64,000 nucleotides of DNA from Lacihabitans soyangensis. Its GTDB lineage: Bacteria > Bacteroidota > Bacteroidia > Cytophagales > Spirosomataceae. Numbering within the stretch: position 1 is the stretch's first letter; each line of letters starts with the position of its first letter. Under the pieces are notes generated by a model, which was given only the letters and a program-made list of their open reading frames with translations, did no database searches and was not told the origin of the DNA. The stretch is from the NCBI RefSeq assembly GCF_024343775.1, contig NZ_RJUF01000181.1, positions 62,001 to 126,000 of the forward strand, written 5' to 3'. A program made the position numbers and the translations under genes. This document shows, in pieces, positions 25,721-34,662 of this stretch.

Positions 25721-27664
25721 TTATTCTTCTATTGTTTCTGGTTCGTTCCAGTTACCGTCTTCTTTTATTAAGTTAATCAACTCATCTACAGCATTTTGCG
25801 AAGCCACAGATCGCTTTACTACCTCCTGACCACGATAAAGCGAAATTTTATCTTTACCAATGCCCACATAACCATAGTCGGCATCCGCCATTTCTCCGGG
25901 TCCGTTTACGATACAGCCCATTATACCAATCTTCACTCCCTTAAGGTGATCTGTTCTTTTACGGATCATGGCCGTGGTTTCCTGAAGGTCAAATAATGTA
26001 CGACCGCAAGATGGACATGAGATGTATTCTGTCTTGGAAATCCTCGTTCTGGCCGCTTGCAAAATACCAAAAGCCAAACTATTTATCTCCTTGGGATTTT
26101 CTTTGACTGATAGCATTATTCCGTCACCAAATCCATCTAAAAATGCTCCACCTATATCAGTTGAAGCATGTAGTTGAATCTCTTCCAGGCTCAGTGCGTC
26201 ATACTGTCTTTTAAATATAACTGGATTTTTAATCCCTTGGTTAGCAAATTCTAATAAAACTTTTCTAAAATCAGGATAGGCATTTGGTCTTTCTGAACTT
26301 AGAATAATCGTTACTTTTTCGTCCGTTTTTATCTTTTCTAAAAGACTTTCATCCAGAGCTTCTGTTGAAATATTCAAAAAGTTTATGCTTTCAGATAAAT
26401 CAACATTCGTCAGAAATTCGGCTTTGCTAATTAATGGAAAATTGTGTATTTTGTCCTCTAAAGTTTTCCAAACTTCATAGTCTAAAATCTGTTTCAATCC
26501 GTTTGGAAGCATGAAAGCGATTGGCTTTTTACCCGAATAGATAAAATCCACACCCAAGTCATTCATTTTCCATTTGTCTGGTAGAGGCAAATAGAAATGT
26601 CCAATGCTTTTCATATCCTCAATTTCAACTTTCTCTCTATCTGAAAAGTCGGCGATCACACGAGGAACGTTTTGAGAACCAATATTTGTGACCTCAATTG
26701 ATTTTCTTTTTTTGTAAGAAAAAGGCTCAAAATTCGAAGATTCCAAAGGTTTTAAGTCAAAATTGCTCGAATTCGGAAGATATCTGTCTATAAGTTTACG
26801 AGCAACTGGCGATTCAAATTCAGGATCTTCTGTAAGACTCACTCTAACTGTATCTCCCAATCCATCTTCCAAAAGTGTCCCAATGCCCATGGAAGATTTG
26901 ATGCGGCCGTCCTCTCCTTCACCTGCCTCTGTAACGCCCAAATGTAGCGGATAAGGCTTCATTTGCTCGTCATTTAATCTTTTAGCCAAGAGTCTGTAGG
27001 CATGAACCATTACTTGTGGGTTGGACGATTTCATGGAAATTACCACATTGAAGTAGTTTTCGTCTTCACATATTTTAAGGAACTCCAAGGCAGATTCTAC
27101 CATTCCCGCAGGCGTATCGCCATATCTACTTAATATTCTATCAGAAAGTGAGCCGTGGTTGGTACCGATACGCATGGCTGTGCCGTATTCTTTACATATT
27201 TTCACCAATGGCAGAAATCGCTCTCTAATTCTTTCTAATTCAAGTGCATAAGAAGCATCGGAATAATCAATGACTTCAAAACGCTTTTTGTCGGCATAGT
27301 TACCTGGGTTAACCCTCACTTTTTCAACAATTCTCGCAGCAAGTTCTGCTGCATTGGGTGTGAAATGTATATCGGCCACCAAAGGTGTACTATAACCTGC
27401 CAACCTCAGTCCCTTTTTTATATTCTCCAGATTTTGAGCCTCTTTGACGCTCGGGGCCGTGATTCTCACTATTTCACAGCCGCTCTCAATCATTCTAATA
27501 CATTGGTCTATTGAGCCTTGCGTATCCATCGTATCCACAGTGGTCATAGATTGGACTCTTATTGGAAAATCTGAGCCAAGGCCTAAGCCACCAATATTAA
27601 TTTGGTTGGTAAGGCGTCGTTTATACGAGGTCAATGAAGGACAATAAAGCGGAATATAGGCCAT
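25721..27664 (-). CDS. ispG: 4-hydroxy-3-methylbut-2-en-1-yl diphosphate synthase IspG (long form)
   Basis: IspG performs the penultimate step of the MEP isoprenoid pathway with a [4Fe-4S] cluster. At 647 residues it is the long form with a large central insert, as in other Bacteroidota and in plants, against about 370 in E. coli. The N-terminal TIM barrel includes PIRVQSMTTVDT and ADIHFTPNAA; the C-terminal cluster ligands are in CPSCGRTLFDLQ (about 545) and GCIVNGPGE (about 582). The ATG at 27664 is chosen because the 20 extra upstream codons lie in the promoter region. It leads an operon with three small genes; ispF is elsewhere in this window. Confidence 0.95.
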   Translation of the reverse strand: MAYIPLYCPSLTSYKRRLTNQINIGGLGLGSDFPIRVQSMTTVDTMDTQGSIDQCIRMIESGCEIVRITAPSVKEAQNLENIKKGLRLAGYSTPLVADIHFTPNAAELAARIVEKVRVNPGNYADKKRFEVIDYSDASYALELERIRERFLPLVKICKEYGTAMRIGTNHGSLSDRILSRYGDTPAGMVESALEFLKICEDENYFNVVISMKSSNPQVMVHAYRLLAKRLNDEQMKPYPLHLGVTEAGEGEDGRIKSSMGIGTLLEDGLGDTVRVSLTEDPEFESPVARKLIDRYLPNSSNFDLKPLESSNFEPFSYKKRKSIEVTNIGSQNVPRVIADFSDREKVEIEDMKSIGHFYLPLPDKWKMNDLGVDFIYSGKKPIAFMLPNGLKQILDYEVWKTLEDKIHNFPLISKAEFLTNVDLSESINFLNISTEALDESLLEKIKTDEKVTIILSSERPNAYPDFRKVLLEFANQGIKNPVIFKRQYDALSLEEIQLHASTDIGGAFLDGFGDGIMLSVKENPKEINSLAFGILQAARTRISKTEYISCPSCGRTLFDLQETTAMIRKRTDHLKGVKIGIMGCIVNGPGEMADADYGYVGIGKDKISLYRGQEVVKRSVASQNAVDELINLIKEDGNWNEPETIEE

Positions 27665-27682
27665 GAAAATGCTTTTTTTATG

Positions 27683-27690
27683 CAAAAGTA
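27683..27690 (-). promoter_or_regulatory. -7 box candidate for ispG
   Basis: On the minus strand TACTTTTG fits TAnnTTTG, 18 nt upstream of the ispG ATG. The matching -33 TTTG is not at the usual distance. Confidence 0.35.
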
Positions 27691-27765
27691 ATTCGAAAAA
27701 TCGTTTTGTGAGTGTGAAAAACAAAATTGCTTACAGTTGATAACACTAAACACTAATTTTCTGTT

Positions 27766-27773
27766 TAATTTTG
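27766..27773 (+). promoter_or_regulatory. -7 box candidate for queE, almost at the start codon
   Basis: TAATTTTG fits TAnnTTTG and ends 7 nt before the queE ATG at 27781. If used, transcription would start at or within a few bases of the ATG, giving a leaderless or nearly leaderless mRNA. Confidence 0.35.
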
Positions 27774-27780
27774 TATTGAA

Positions 27781-28404
27781 ATGCAAGAAATTAAAATAGA
27801 TTTATCAGAAAAGCTGCCCATTATGGAGGCTTTTTATACCTTACAAGGGGAGGGTTTTCACAGTGGAAAGGCCGCTTACTTTATTAGGTTGGGAGGTTGT
27901 GATGTGGGCTGTGTGTGGTGTGATGTTAAAGACTCATGGGATGCAAACGCTCACCCAAAAGTGGCTGTTGAGGAGCTTTTGCTCAATGCAAAGGCCAATC
28001 CTGGAAAACTAGTAGTGATAACTGGCGGTGAACCTTTGATGTATAATCTGGATAATTTAACGGCTGTTCTACAAAGCGAAAATTTCAAAACAAATATAGA
28101 AACCTCTGGAGCCCATCCTTTGTCGGGTAGTTGGGATTGGATATGTTTTTCGCCAAAAAAATTTAAGGAGCCATTGCCCGAATTTTACGAGGCCGCTCAT
28201 GAATTGAAGATTATTGTTTTCAATAAATCAGATTTTGAATTTGCAGAAAAACATGCTGAAAAGGTCAATCAAAATTGTATCCTATTCCTACAACCCGAGT
28301 GGGACAAAAGGGAGCAAATGATGCCTTTAATAGTGGATTACATCAAAGAAAACCCTAAATGGAGAATGAGTATTCAGACGCACAAATATTTGGACATTCC
28401 TTAA
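27781..28404 (+). CDS. queE: 7-carboxy-7-deazaguanine synthase QueE
   Basis: QueE is a radical SAM enzyme that converts carboxytetrahydropterin to 7-carboxy-7-deazaguanine in queuosine synthesis. The 207-residue protein starts with the QueE pattern EAFYTLQGEGFHSGKAAYF and has the cluster motif GCDVGCVWCD (Cys40, 44, 47), then TGGEPLMY for SAM binding. It lies divergent from ispG with 116 bp between; the GNAT gene follows 19 nt downstream and may be cotranscribed. No other queuosine genes are in view. Confidence 0.93.
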   Translation: MQEIKIDLSEKLPIMEAFYTLQGEGFHSGKAAYFIRLGGCDVGCVWCDVKDSWDANAHPKVAVEELLLNAKANPGKLVVITGGEPLMYNLDNLTAVLQSENFKTNIETSGAHPLSGSWDWICFSPKKFKEPLPEFYEAAHELKIIVFNKSDFEFAEKHAEKVNQNCILFLQPEWDKREQMMPLIVDYIKENPKWRMSIQTHKYLDIP

Positions 28405-28423
28405 AAGACATATTTTCAGAACC

Positions 28424-28933
28424 ATGGAAATCAGAAAAGCTCAAGTAAAGGACATTCCGAGCATTCAAAAGATCGCTTTTGATACTTGGCCGAGTGCATA
28501 TGGTGATATATTGGAGCAGTCGCAAATAGATTACATGTTGGATATGATGTACAACAAAGAGGTTTTGGAGCGACAAATGAAGGAGTCCCAAACATTTTTA
28601 ATCATCCAAGATGGCGACATGGATATGGCCTTTGTGTCTTTCGAGACTGACTACGAAGGGCAAGCACAAACCAAGATCCATAAAATATACATCACACCAG
28701 CTGCACAAGGTAAAGGCCTCGGCAAAATACTGATAGAAGAAACTGAAAGCCAAGCTATTAAAAAGAGAAACAGTAAACTCTTACTCAACGTAAACCGCCA
28801 AAACAAAGCGAGATTTTTCTACGAAAAGCTGGGCTTCAAAATTGCCTATTCGGAAGATATAGAAATAGGAAATGGATATCTGATGAATGATTATGTGATG
28901 GTTAAGGAGATTGAGTTAGGTGGTGGAAGGTGA
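28424..28933 (+). CDS. GNAT-family N-acetyltransferase
   Basis: A 169-residue acetyl-CoA-dependent transferase. The pyrophosphate loop is in ITPAAQGKGLGKILIEETE (Q/R-x-x-G-x-G type) and the C-terminal LGFKIAYSEDIEIGNGYLMNDYVM closes the fold. The acceptor is unknown. It follows queE by 19 nt. Confidence 0.9.
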   Translation: MEIRKAQVKDIPSIQKIAFDTWPSAYGDILEQSQIDYMLDMMYNKEVLERQMKESQTFLIIQDGDMDMAFVSFETDYEGQAQTKIHKIYITPAAQGKGLGKILIEETESQAIKKRNSKLLLNVNRQNKARFFYEKLGFKIAYSEDIEIGNGYLMNDYVMVKEIELGGGR

Positions 28934-28997
28934 GTCATAAGGTTGTTATTAATATAAAAAGTTATAAAAAGCAATCTAGATTCAATCAATCAAAAAA

Positions 28998-29522
28998 ATG
29001 ACTGAAATTAAGTTGTATAAAACGAATTGGAAAGGTTTGAAATTAATTGGATTAGCAATTCCTTTTGTCGCGGTTGGAATATTTGCCATAAGAACTGAGC
29101 AATTTGGTACATTTGATAATTTTATGGGTTGGGTTGCTACTTTTTTCTTTGGACTTGGAATTCCGATTGGGATATTTCAAGTCTTTGATAAGCGACCCCA
29201 AATAATAATTAATGAAAATGGCATCTGGGACAGAACAAGCAAGCAAGAAGAAATAAAATGGGAGCAGATAAAGAAAGCATATCAAATAAATATTTCAGGT
29301 CAGAAATTTATTTCAATATCGACTGACGACAGTTTTGTCTTCAAAACAAAACAATATAAATGGGCTATTTCGTTAAGTAAGGCCGTTGGTGCTCAAAAAC
29401 TAAATCTACATTTGAATCAAATAAATATTGACGAAAAAAAATTAACAGAATTTATCAATGAAATATGTAAGATAGATAAACCTTATAGAGCAAACTTAAT
29501 TAGACTGTACTTTGAAAAGTAG
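28998..29522 (+). CDS. Membrane protein of unknown function with two N-terminal helices
   Basis: A 174-residue protein with two hydrophobic segments (about 13-31 and 43-62) and a C-terminal soluble part containing IIINENGIWDRTSKQEEIKWEQI and a W-A-I-S-L-S-K block, reminiscent of PH-like domains in STM3941-type proteins. I see no catalytic motif. It stands alone, 64 nt after the GNAT gene. Confidence 0.65.
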   Translation: MTEIKLYKTNWKGLKLIGLAIPFVAVGIFAIRTEQFGTFDNFMGWVATFFFGLGIPIGIFQVFDKRPQIIINENGIWDRTSKQEEIKWEQIKKAYQINISGQKFISISTDDSFVFKTKQYKWAISLSKAVGAQKLNLHLNQINIDEKKLTEFINEICKIDKPYRANLIRLYFEK

Positions 29523-29698
29523 CGAACTTATTTAACCAATAACAATAAATCTTGGACCAGAAAATAGTCAAAATAGAATACATTAAATTATTGACTATAA
29601 ATTATTTATAAACAATTCTATTTAGAAACCAAATCTTATACATTTCAATAGTCTACAATTTCAGTTTTTTGTTTACTTAATAATTACTTCAAAATTGC

Positions 29699-30631
29699 CT
29701 ACAACCCCAAAAACCTAGCAATTTTATCTTTCAAAACCGTATTGATCCTATTGTAAGATTCAAAAGTCCAGCCGGCAATGTGTGGCGTAATAATGACATT
29801 TGGGTGATTTTTTAGATAGTCGAAACTTTCTTGTTGTGATTCTGAAAGTTTATTAATTTTCTCATTTTCTAAAACATCCAAACATGCTCCTTTTACTTTT
29901 CCAGTCTTTAATGCATCTACCAAATCCTCTTGAACTACCAACTCTCCACGGGCCACATTACAGAAATAAATGTTTTTCGAAAACTTTTCAAAAAACGCTT
30001 TATCCACCATTTTGTTGGTTTCGGTTGTGAGTGGAATGTGCAAACTTAGTATGTCTACCTCTCGAAATATTTCATCAAGCGTTGATTCGGTAACAAATTG
30101 ATTACCAAATCCATACCTGTATTTATCATAGGCCAGAATTTTACAACCAAACGCTACCAAACGAGAAGCGGTTGCTTCGCCATTATTTCCAAAGCCAATG
30201 ATACCAACTGTCTTTCCAAATAGCTCTTCTCCCCTATTTTCTTCTCGCTTCCATTGGCCTTGTTTAATTTCTAAGTGCGATTTTTCTATTTTATTGAAAA
30301 GACCGAGAATCATACCAATCAAATGCTCGGCTACCGCAATTCTATTGCCTTCATTGGCCGCAAAAATCTCAATATTTCGTCTTTTACAAGCATCGATATC
30401 AATCAAATCTAAACCGGCTCCTGCCCTACCAATGAACCTGAGCTTAGGTGCGTTTTGCAGGAAATTCTCGTCTATAAAAAACTTACTTCTGATAATAAGC
30501 CCTTCATAATCAGCTACTTTTTCCAAAACCTCTGACAAAGCAATATTCGGAAAATAGTCTACCTCCAAGCCCAATTCCTCAGGCATGTGGACTATAGACT
30601 CGTGCATTTCGTCAACTATTAGTATTTTCAT
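29699..30631 (-). CDS. D-2-hydroxyacid dehydrogenase (NAD-dependent, SerA-like)
   Basis: The 310-residue enzyme has the D-isomer 2-hydroxyacid dehydrogenase fold. The NAD loop is VGIIGFGNNGEA, with the aspartate that selects NAD in KILAYDKY; the active-site Arg is in CNVARGELV, Glu in CLDVLENEKI and His in TPHIAGWTFES. It could be 3-phosphoglycerate dehydrogenase of the short type or a hydroxypyruvate/2-ketoacid reductase; absence of a C-terminal ACT domain leaves this open. It is monocistronic. Confidence 0.88.
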   Translation of the reverse strand: MKILIVDEMHESIVHMPEELGLEVDYFPNIALSEVLEKVADYEGLIIRSKFFIDENFLQNAPKLRFIGRAGAGLDLIDIDACKRRNIEIFAANEGNRIAVAEHLIGMILGLFNKIEKSHLEIKQGQWKREENRGEELFGKTVGIIGFGNNGEATASRLVAFGCKILAYDKYRYGFGNQFVTESTLDEIFREVDILSLHIPLTTETNKMVDKAFFEKFSKNIYFCNVARGELVVQEDLVDALKTGKVKGACLDVLENEKINKLSESQQESFDYLKNHPNVIITPHIAGWTFESYNRINTVLKDKIARFLGL

Positions 30632-30680
30632 GAATGTCCTCTAATACTTTTTACTCAACTATTTAAAAATATTTCTTGTA

Positions 30681-30894
30681 CTCTGACTTCGGCTTCGCTC
30701 AGTCATCGATTACATTTCAGTGCTCTCTGACTTCGGCTTCGCTCAGTCTTCGGTTTGGAATTTCAGTGTTCTCTGACTTCGGCTCCGCTCAGTCTTCGGT
30801 TTGGCATTTCGGTTAACTCCGGCTCGGCTCAGTCATCGGTTTGGCATTTCAGTGTTCTCTGACTTCGGCTCCGCTCAGTCATCGAAATTCAGAG
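30681..30894. repeat. Five-unit tandem repeat, 38-48 bp per unit
   Basis: The unit begins CTCTGACTTCGGCT, continues with YCGCTCAGTCWTCGG and a GTTTGG-ATTTCAGTGTT part; units start at about 30681, 30723, 30771, 30813 and 30857. Each has an imperfect dyad (TGACT-CGG-CCG-AGTCA). Similar 'CTGAGCGAAGCCGAAGTC' elements are scattered in Bacteroidota genomes. Variable unit length and no unique spacers exclude a CRISPR array. Confidence 0.85.
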
Positions 30895-30909
30895 TCATAC
30901 TAATTACCT

Positions 30910-30925
30910 CCCGATAGCTATCGGG
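30910..30925. repeat. Perfect 16-bp palindrome
   Basis: CCCGATAGCTATCGGG is fully self-complementary. It lies just before the stop of the RsmB-type gene and beside the tandem repeats. There is no T-run on either side, so termination is unlikely; a dispersed palindromic element fits better. Confidence 0.65.
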
Positions 30926-30965
30926 ACACCAATAACCAATATACCAGTAACTACCAACCAGTCAA

Positions 30966-32183
30966 CTAAACCCTCCCAATCAATGCCATGTAAAATCCAT
31001 CAAAACCGCTTTTGGCAGGAGAAACTTTGTTTTCTTTTATCAGAAAATAATCTGGATTGTTCGCTAAAAACTTCTCCACCTGTTTTTCGTTTTCAGATGG
31101 GAGAATAGAACAAGTGGCGTACACCATTTTACCTCCAGATTTCAAAATTTTAGAATAATCTTGAAGGATGGTCGCCTGAACCTGCTTGATTTCTTCCAAA
31201 AACTCTGGTTTCAATTTCCATTTTGCATCTGGATTTCTTTTCAAAACACCTAAACCAGAACATGGAACATCTAACAAAAGTCTGTCCGCAGTATCTCTCA
31301 AACGTTTGATCGTTTTTGACTCAATTAACTTGGGCTCAATGTTGCTCAATCCATTTCTTTTGGATCTGGTTTTGAGTTCAACCAGTTTATGTTCTTCTAC
31401 GTCAAGAGCAATAATTCTTCCCTTATTTTTCATGATGTTGGCCATGTGAAGGGTTTTTCCACCGGCTCCAGCACAAGCATCAATGACTCTTTGCTCTGGC
31501 TGAATATCCAGTAGTTCAGAAATCATCTGACTACCAGCATCTTGCACCTCAAAGAAACCTTTTCTGAACTCTTCCAAAGAGAAAACATTCATACGTTTTT
31601 GCAATAGAAGAGCCGACTCAACGCCTTCAACCTCAGAGACTTCAACGTCTTTTTCTTTCAGAAGTTTTATTAAATCTTCCTTAGATATTTTGGTGGTATT
31701 TACTCTTAAAAATACCTCAGCCTGGTTGCTCAGTGCCTCCAATTCTCTTGGCCAAGTAACTCCTATTTCTTCCGAAATTTTCTCGTCCATCCAGTCGGCT
31801 ACCGAATATTTTATTCTTCTATCTTTTTCAGCTTCAAGCCTTCTTTCGTTGATTTTTTCTATATCGATTTTACCAAAAAGCGAACTATTTGACAAGTCAT
31901 ATCCTTTGAAAACTAACCAAATACCTATTAAATCTCTGTAAGTTCCGGCCAGTTTATTATTGACATCATCTTTGCCGTAACAAAAATTTATCAGACGCCA
32001 ATTTCTCACCATATCGTAGGTATTTTCAGCAATAAATCCCCTATCGCGTGATCCCCATTTCGGATTAGACTTTAAAATTCCCGAAATAGCTTTGTCCGCT
32101 TTTCTATTTTCAACAAAAATCTCCACCAAAGCCTTCTCGATGGCCTCTATTAAAGGTGGAAATAATTTTATAACTTTACTCAT
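30966..32183 (-). CDS. RsmB/NOP2-family RNA (cytosine-5) methyltransferase
   Basis: This enzyme transfers methyl from SAM to cytosine C5 of RNA using two cysteines. Both are present: motif IV DVPCSGLGVLKRNP and motif VI YATCSILPSENE. Motif I is IDACAGAGGKTLH. An N-terminal NusB-like or RNA-binding portion fills about 150 residues. I take the ATG at 32183, giving 405 residues. The target (16S rRNA C967 or another site) is not fixed by sequence. It is divergent from the Rrf2 gene. Confidence 0.9.
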   Translation of the reverse strand: MSKVIKLFPPLIEAIEKALVEIFVENRKADKAISGILKSNPKWGSRDRGFIAENTYDMVRNWRLINFCYGKDDVNNKLAGTYRDLIGIWLVFKGYDLSNSSLFGKIDIEKINERRLEAEKDRRIKYSVADWMDEKISEEIGVTWPRELEALSNQAEVFLRVNTTKISKEDLIKLLKEKDVEVSEVEGVESALLLQKRMNVFSLEEFRKGFFEVQDAGSQMISELLDIQPEQRVIDACAGAGGKTLHMANIMKNKGRIIALDVEEHKLVELKTRSKRNGLSNIEPKLIESKTIKRLRDTADRLLLDVPCSGLGVLKRNPDAKWKLKPEFLEEIKQVQATILQDYSKILKSGGKMVYATCSILPSENEKQVEKFLANNPDYFLIKENKVSPAKSGFDGFYMALIGRV

Positions 32184-32198
32184 TATCTTAATTTTGTG

Positions 32199-32206
32199 CA
32201 AATTTA
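32199..32206 (-). promoter_or_regulatory. -7 box candidate for the RsmB-type gene
   Basis: On the minus strand TAAATTTG fits TAnnTTTG and ends 15 nt before the ATG at 32183. No TTTG was found at -33. Confidence 0.35.
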
Positions 32207-32248
32207 CCAATAATAAGCTGTTTTATTCCTCTCAAAACTCAAAATGAT

Positions 32249-32279
32249 TTTGTTTGGTATAGAATCGAAACTAAATTTG
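32249..32279 (+). promoter_or_regulatory. Bacteroidota-type promoter of the Rrf2-aldehyde dehydrogenase operon
   Basis: TTTG (32249-32252), a 19-nt spacer and TAAATTTG (32272-32279) match the consensus. The transcript should start near 32286, 11 nt before the Rrf2 ATG. No clear palindrome for an autoregulatory site was seen. Confidence 0.5.
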
Positions 32280-32296
32280 CTAAAACATCAACCCCT

Positions 32297-32716
32297 ATGA
32301 TTTCTAAAAAAGCCAAATACGCACTTAAAGCCCTCACCAGACTAGCTGATGGGTATGAAGCTCATAAACCGTTGTTAATAAGCGAAATATCGGAAAAAGA
32401 GAATATTCCGAAGAAATTCCTAGAGGCCATACTTCTTGAGCTGCGAAACAACGGAATTCTGCAAAGCCAGAAGGGAAAAGGTGGCGGTTATTTGTTAAGA
32501 ATTCCGCCTGAAGAAGTTACACTTTCTAAAGTCATTAGAATAATTGATGGCCCCATAGCCCCAGTGCTTTGTGTTTCATTGAATTTTTATGGTAAATGTG
32601 ATGATTGTAGCAACGAAGAAAAATGTAGAATAAGGCCAATAATGGCACGCATTAGAGACGCCAATTTATCAGTGTATGACAATGTGACTTTAAAAGATAT
32701 GATGAATGACATTTAA
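32297..32716 (+). CDS. Rrf2-family transcriptional regulator
   Basis: A 139-residue winged-helix regulator. The N-terminal pattern is MISKKAKYALKALTRLAD, followed by the recognition-helix region IPKKFLEAILLELRNNGIL and the wing KGGGYLL. Four cysteines (92, 101, 104, 110) lie in the C-terminal loop where Rrf2 proteins such as IscR and NsrR bind an Fe-S cluster, so sensing of oxygen, NO or Fe-S status is plausible. It overlaps the aldehyde dehydrogenase gene by 11 nt, so that enzyme is probably part of its regulon. Confidence 0.92.
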   Translation: MISKKAKYALKALTRLADGYEAHKPLLISEISEKENIPKKFLEAILLELRNNGILQSQKGKGGGYLLRIPPEEVTLSKVIRIIDGPIAPVLCVSLNFYGKCDDCSNEEKCRIRPIMARIRDANLSVYDNVTLKDMMNDI

Positions 32717-34058
32717 GAGTGTAAATCCAGCAAATGGAGAGATTTTAGCGAGTTTTGAGGAGGATGTCGACTATTTTTCAAAGATCAGGGAAGCTGAACG
32801 AACTTACAACCGTTGGAAAACGGCTGATATTATCGAGAGGATTAGGTTAACCCTCAATTTGGCCAATATTTTAGAGGCTAGAAAGACTGAGCTAGCGAAA
32901 GAAATAAGCCTAGAAATGGGCAAAACATTAAAATCTGCTACGGCCGAAATTGAGAAATGTGCAGTTACTGCAAAATATTATTGTCATGTAGCCGAGGAAC
33001 AAACCAGAAGCGTTGAAATCAATAATTATGCTCACAAAGCCTATTATAGATATGAATCACAAGGTGGGATACTGGCTGTTATGCCTTGGAATTTCCCTTA
33101 TTGGCAGGCATTGAGGTTTGCTATACCTACTATTTTGACGGGAAATGTGGTTTTGCTAAAACATGCCCCAAACGTATTTATGTCGGCAACGACACTAGAG
33201 AAACTCTTCATGGAGGCTGGATTTGAGCAAGGTGTTTTTCAAAATCTTTTCGTGGATATTGATAAAATTGAATCTATCGTAGCCGATCCATTCATAAAAG
33301 GTGTGACTTTGACCGGAAGCAATCTGGCCGGTTCGTCTTTGGCGAGTTTGGCCGGAAAATATCTAAAAAAATCTGTTCTAGAACTTGGTGGTTCTGATCC
33401 TTTCGTGGTTTTGGCTGACGCCAATATTGAAAACGCCGCCACTTTTGCGGTAAAATCGCGATTTCAGAATGCTGGACAAACCTGCATTGCGGCTAAAAGG
33501 TGGATTGTTGTTGAGGAGGTTTATGAAGAATTTCTTGATAATGTTTCTGATAAAATAAAGAAACTAAAAGCTGGCGATCCATTTGAAGCCGATACCGATT
33601 TTGGACCAGTTGCCCGATTAGATTTAGCCGAAAAAATTGAGGGACAAATTGATTATTTAGTAAATAAGGGTGCAATTAAACTTATTTCAGGAGTAAGAAA
33701 GGGTTGTTTACTTACGCCAACGCTTTTAGAATTAAACAGGGAATTGAGTCATTCATTTACTGAGGAATTGTTCGGACCTGTAGCTTGTATAATCAAGGCC
33801 AAAGATACTGAGGAAGCTATAGAAATAGCCAATGAAACCAGTTTTGGCCTTGGAGCGAGTCTTTGGACACAAGATTTAGAAAACGGAGAAAAACTTCTAA
33901 AAAAACTCAATGCTGGCAATGTTTACCTAAACTCTATGGTAAAATCTGACGCCTCCATGCCATTCGGAGGAATAAACCAATCGGGATATGGCAGAGAATT
34001 AGGCGTTTATGGATTATACGAGTTCTGCAATGTAAAATCCTATATTATTGAAAAATGA
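32706..34058 (+). CDS. NAD(P)-dependent aldehyde dehydrogenase (succinate-semialdehyde type)
   Basis: The 450-residue enzyme oxidises an aldehyde to the acid. The catalytic Cys lies in NAGQTCIAAKRW (about 260) and the general base Glu in LELGGSDPF (about 226). MPWNFPYWQALRFAIP and the short N-terminus fit the Sad/YneI branch of succinate-semialdehyde dehydrogenases. It overlaps the Rrf2 gene by 11 nt, which implies redox- or cluster-dependent control. The physiological aldehyde is not certain. Confidence 0.88.
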   Translation: MTFKSVNPANGEILASFEEDVDYFSKIREAERTYNRWKTADIIERIRLTLNLANILEARKTELAKEISLEMGKTLKSATAEIEKCAVTAKYYCHVAEEQTRSVEINNYAHKAYYRYESQGGILAVMPWNFPYWQALRFAIPTILTGNVVLLKHAPNVFMSATTLEKLFMEAGFEQGVFQNLFVDIDKIESIVADPFIKGVTLTGSNLAGSSLASLAGKYLKKSVLELGGSDPFVVLADANIENAATFAVKSRFQNAGQTCIAAKRWIVVEEVYEEFLDNVSDKIKKLKAGDPFEADTDFGPVARLDLAEKIEGQIDYLVNKGAIKLISGVRKGCLLTPTLLELNRELSHSFTEELFGPVACIIKAKDTEEAIEIANETSFGLGASLWTQDLENGEKLLKKLNAGNVYLNSMVKSDASMPFGGINQSGYGRELGVYGLYEFCNVKSYIIEK

Positions 34059-34123
34059 ATTCGTTTGGTGGTTACTAAACTTATACTTAAATTTAAATTT
34101 CAAAACTAAACCCTTATCTAAAT

Positions 34124-34603
34124 ATGGAAAACATTAGACCTACATTCCTTACCGTTTTGTGTGTTCTGACCTTCTTAGGTAGTGCATTTGGTATTTACAA
34201 TGCCATCACTACTTATTCTGCTGCTGGTATGACCACAGGGCTAACCCAAGAGGCTATGGAGAATGCCAAGGACCAAATTGACGAGCAAGCTCAAGATGAG
34301 AAATCGGCTGAAATGGTAAATAAAATTATGGACTCGGTGAGCAACGACCTTTCTGAAGAAAAAGTAAGAAATGGTGCTATGGCAAGTGGTGTAGCCAATA
34401 TATTGACCTTAATTGGTGCAGTTTTAATGTGGGGATTGAACAAAAAGGGCTTCTTCATTTATGTAGCTGGCACACTGGTAGCTATAATTGCACCCTTGGT
34501 TATTTATGATGGATTTTTAGGATTTATTGGAAGCGGTATGATTGCATTTGTGGGTATCATATTCTGTGTCCTTTACTTCCTCAATATCAAGCACATGGCT
34601 TAG
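34124..34603 (+). CDS. Membrane protein of unknown function
   Basis: A 159-residue protein with an N-terminal helix (about 8-28), a soluble acidic stretch (about 35-85) and three further helices to the C-terminus. I do not recognise the family. It is 65 nt past the aldehyde dehydrogenase stop and ends at a clear terminator, so it may be the last gene of that transcript. Confidence 0.7.
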   Translation: MENIRPTFLTVLCVLTFLGSAFGIYNAITTYSAAGMTTGLTQEAMENAKDQIDEQAQDEKSAEMVNKIMDSVSNDLSEEKVRNGAMASGVANILTLIGAVLMWGLNKKGFFIYVAGTLVAIIAPLVIYDGFLGFIGSGMIAFVGIIFCVLYFLNIKHMA

Positions 34604-34625
34604 ATCATTATTAAACTTTTCTTTC

Positions 34626-34651
34626 AAAAGCCTACTAGTTAGGCTTTTTTT
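34626..34651 (+). terminator. Rho-independent terminator
   Basis: AAAAGCCTA and TAGGCTTTT form a 9-bp stem with a 5-nt loop, with T residues continuing after it. It lies between the small membrane protein gene and the helicase gene. Confidence 0.8.
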
Positions 34652-34662
34652 ATTTTCTCAAA

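Larger units (their letters stand above)
30632..30965. other. 334-bp intergenic region filled with repeats
   Basis: Between two minus-strand genes there is no coding sequence; the space is taken by five degenerate tandem repeats (30681-30894) and a perfect 16-bp palindrome CCCGATAGCTATCGGG (30910-30925). No promoter match was noted. Confidence 0.7.

Noticed and set aside
29566-29630. TAGTCAA/TTGACTA inverted repeat after the gene ending at 29522
   Set aside because: The stem is only 7 bp with a long AT-rich loop and no T-run, so neither a terminator nor an operator can be supported.
30681-30894. CRISPR array
   Set aside because: Units are contiguous and degenerate with no unique spacers of constant length, and no cas gene is in the window.
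30910-30925. Terminator at the CCCGATAGCTATCGGG palindrome
   Set aside because: No T-run follows on either strand and there is almost no loop; it is listed as a repeat only.
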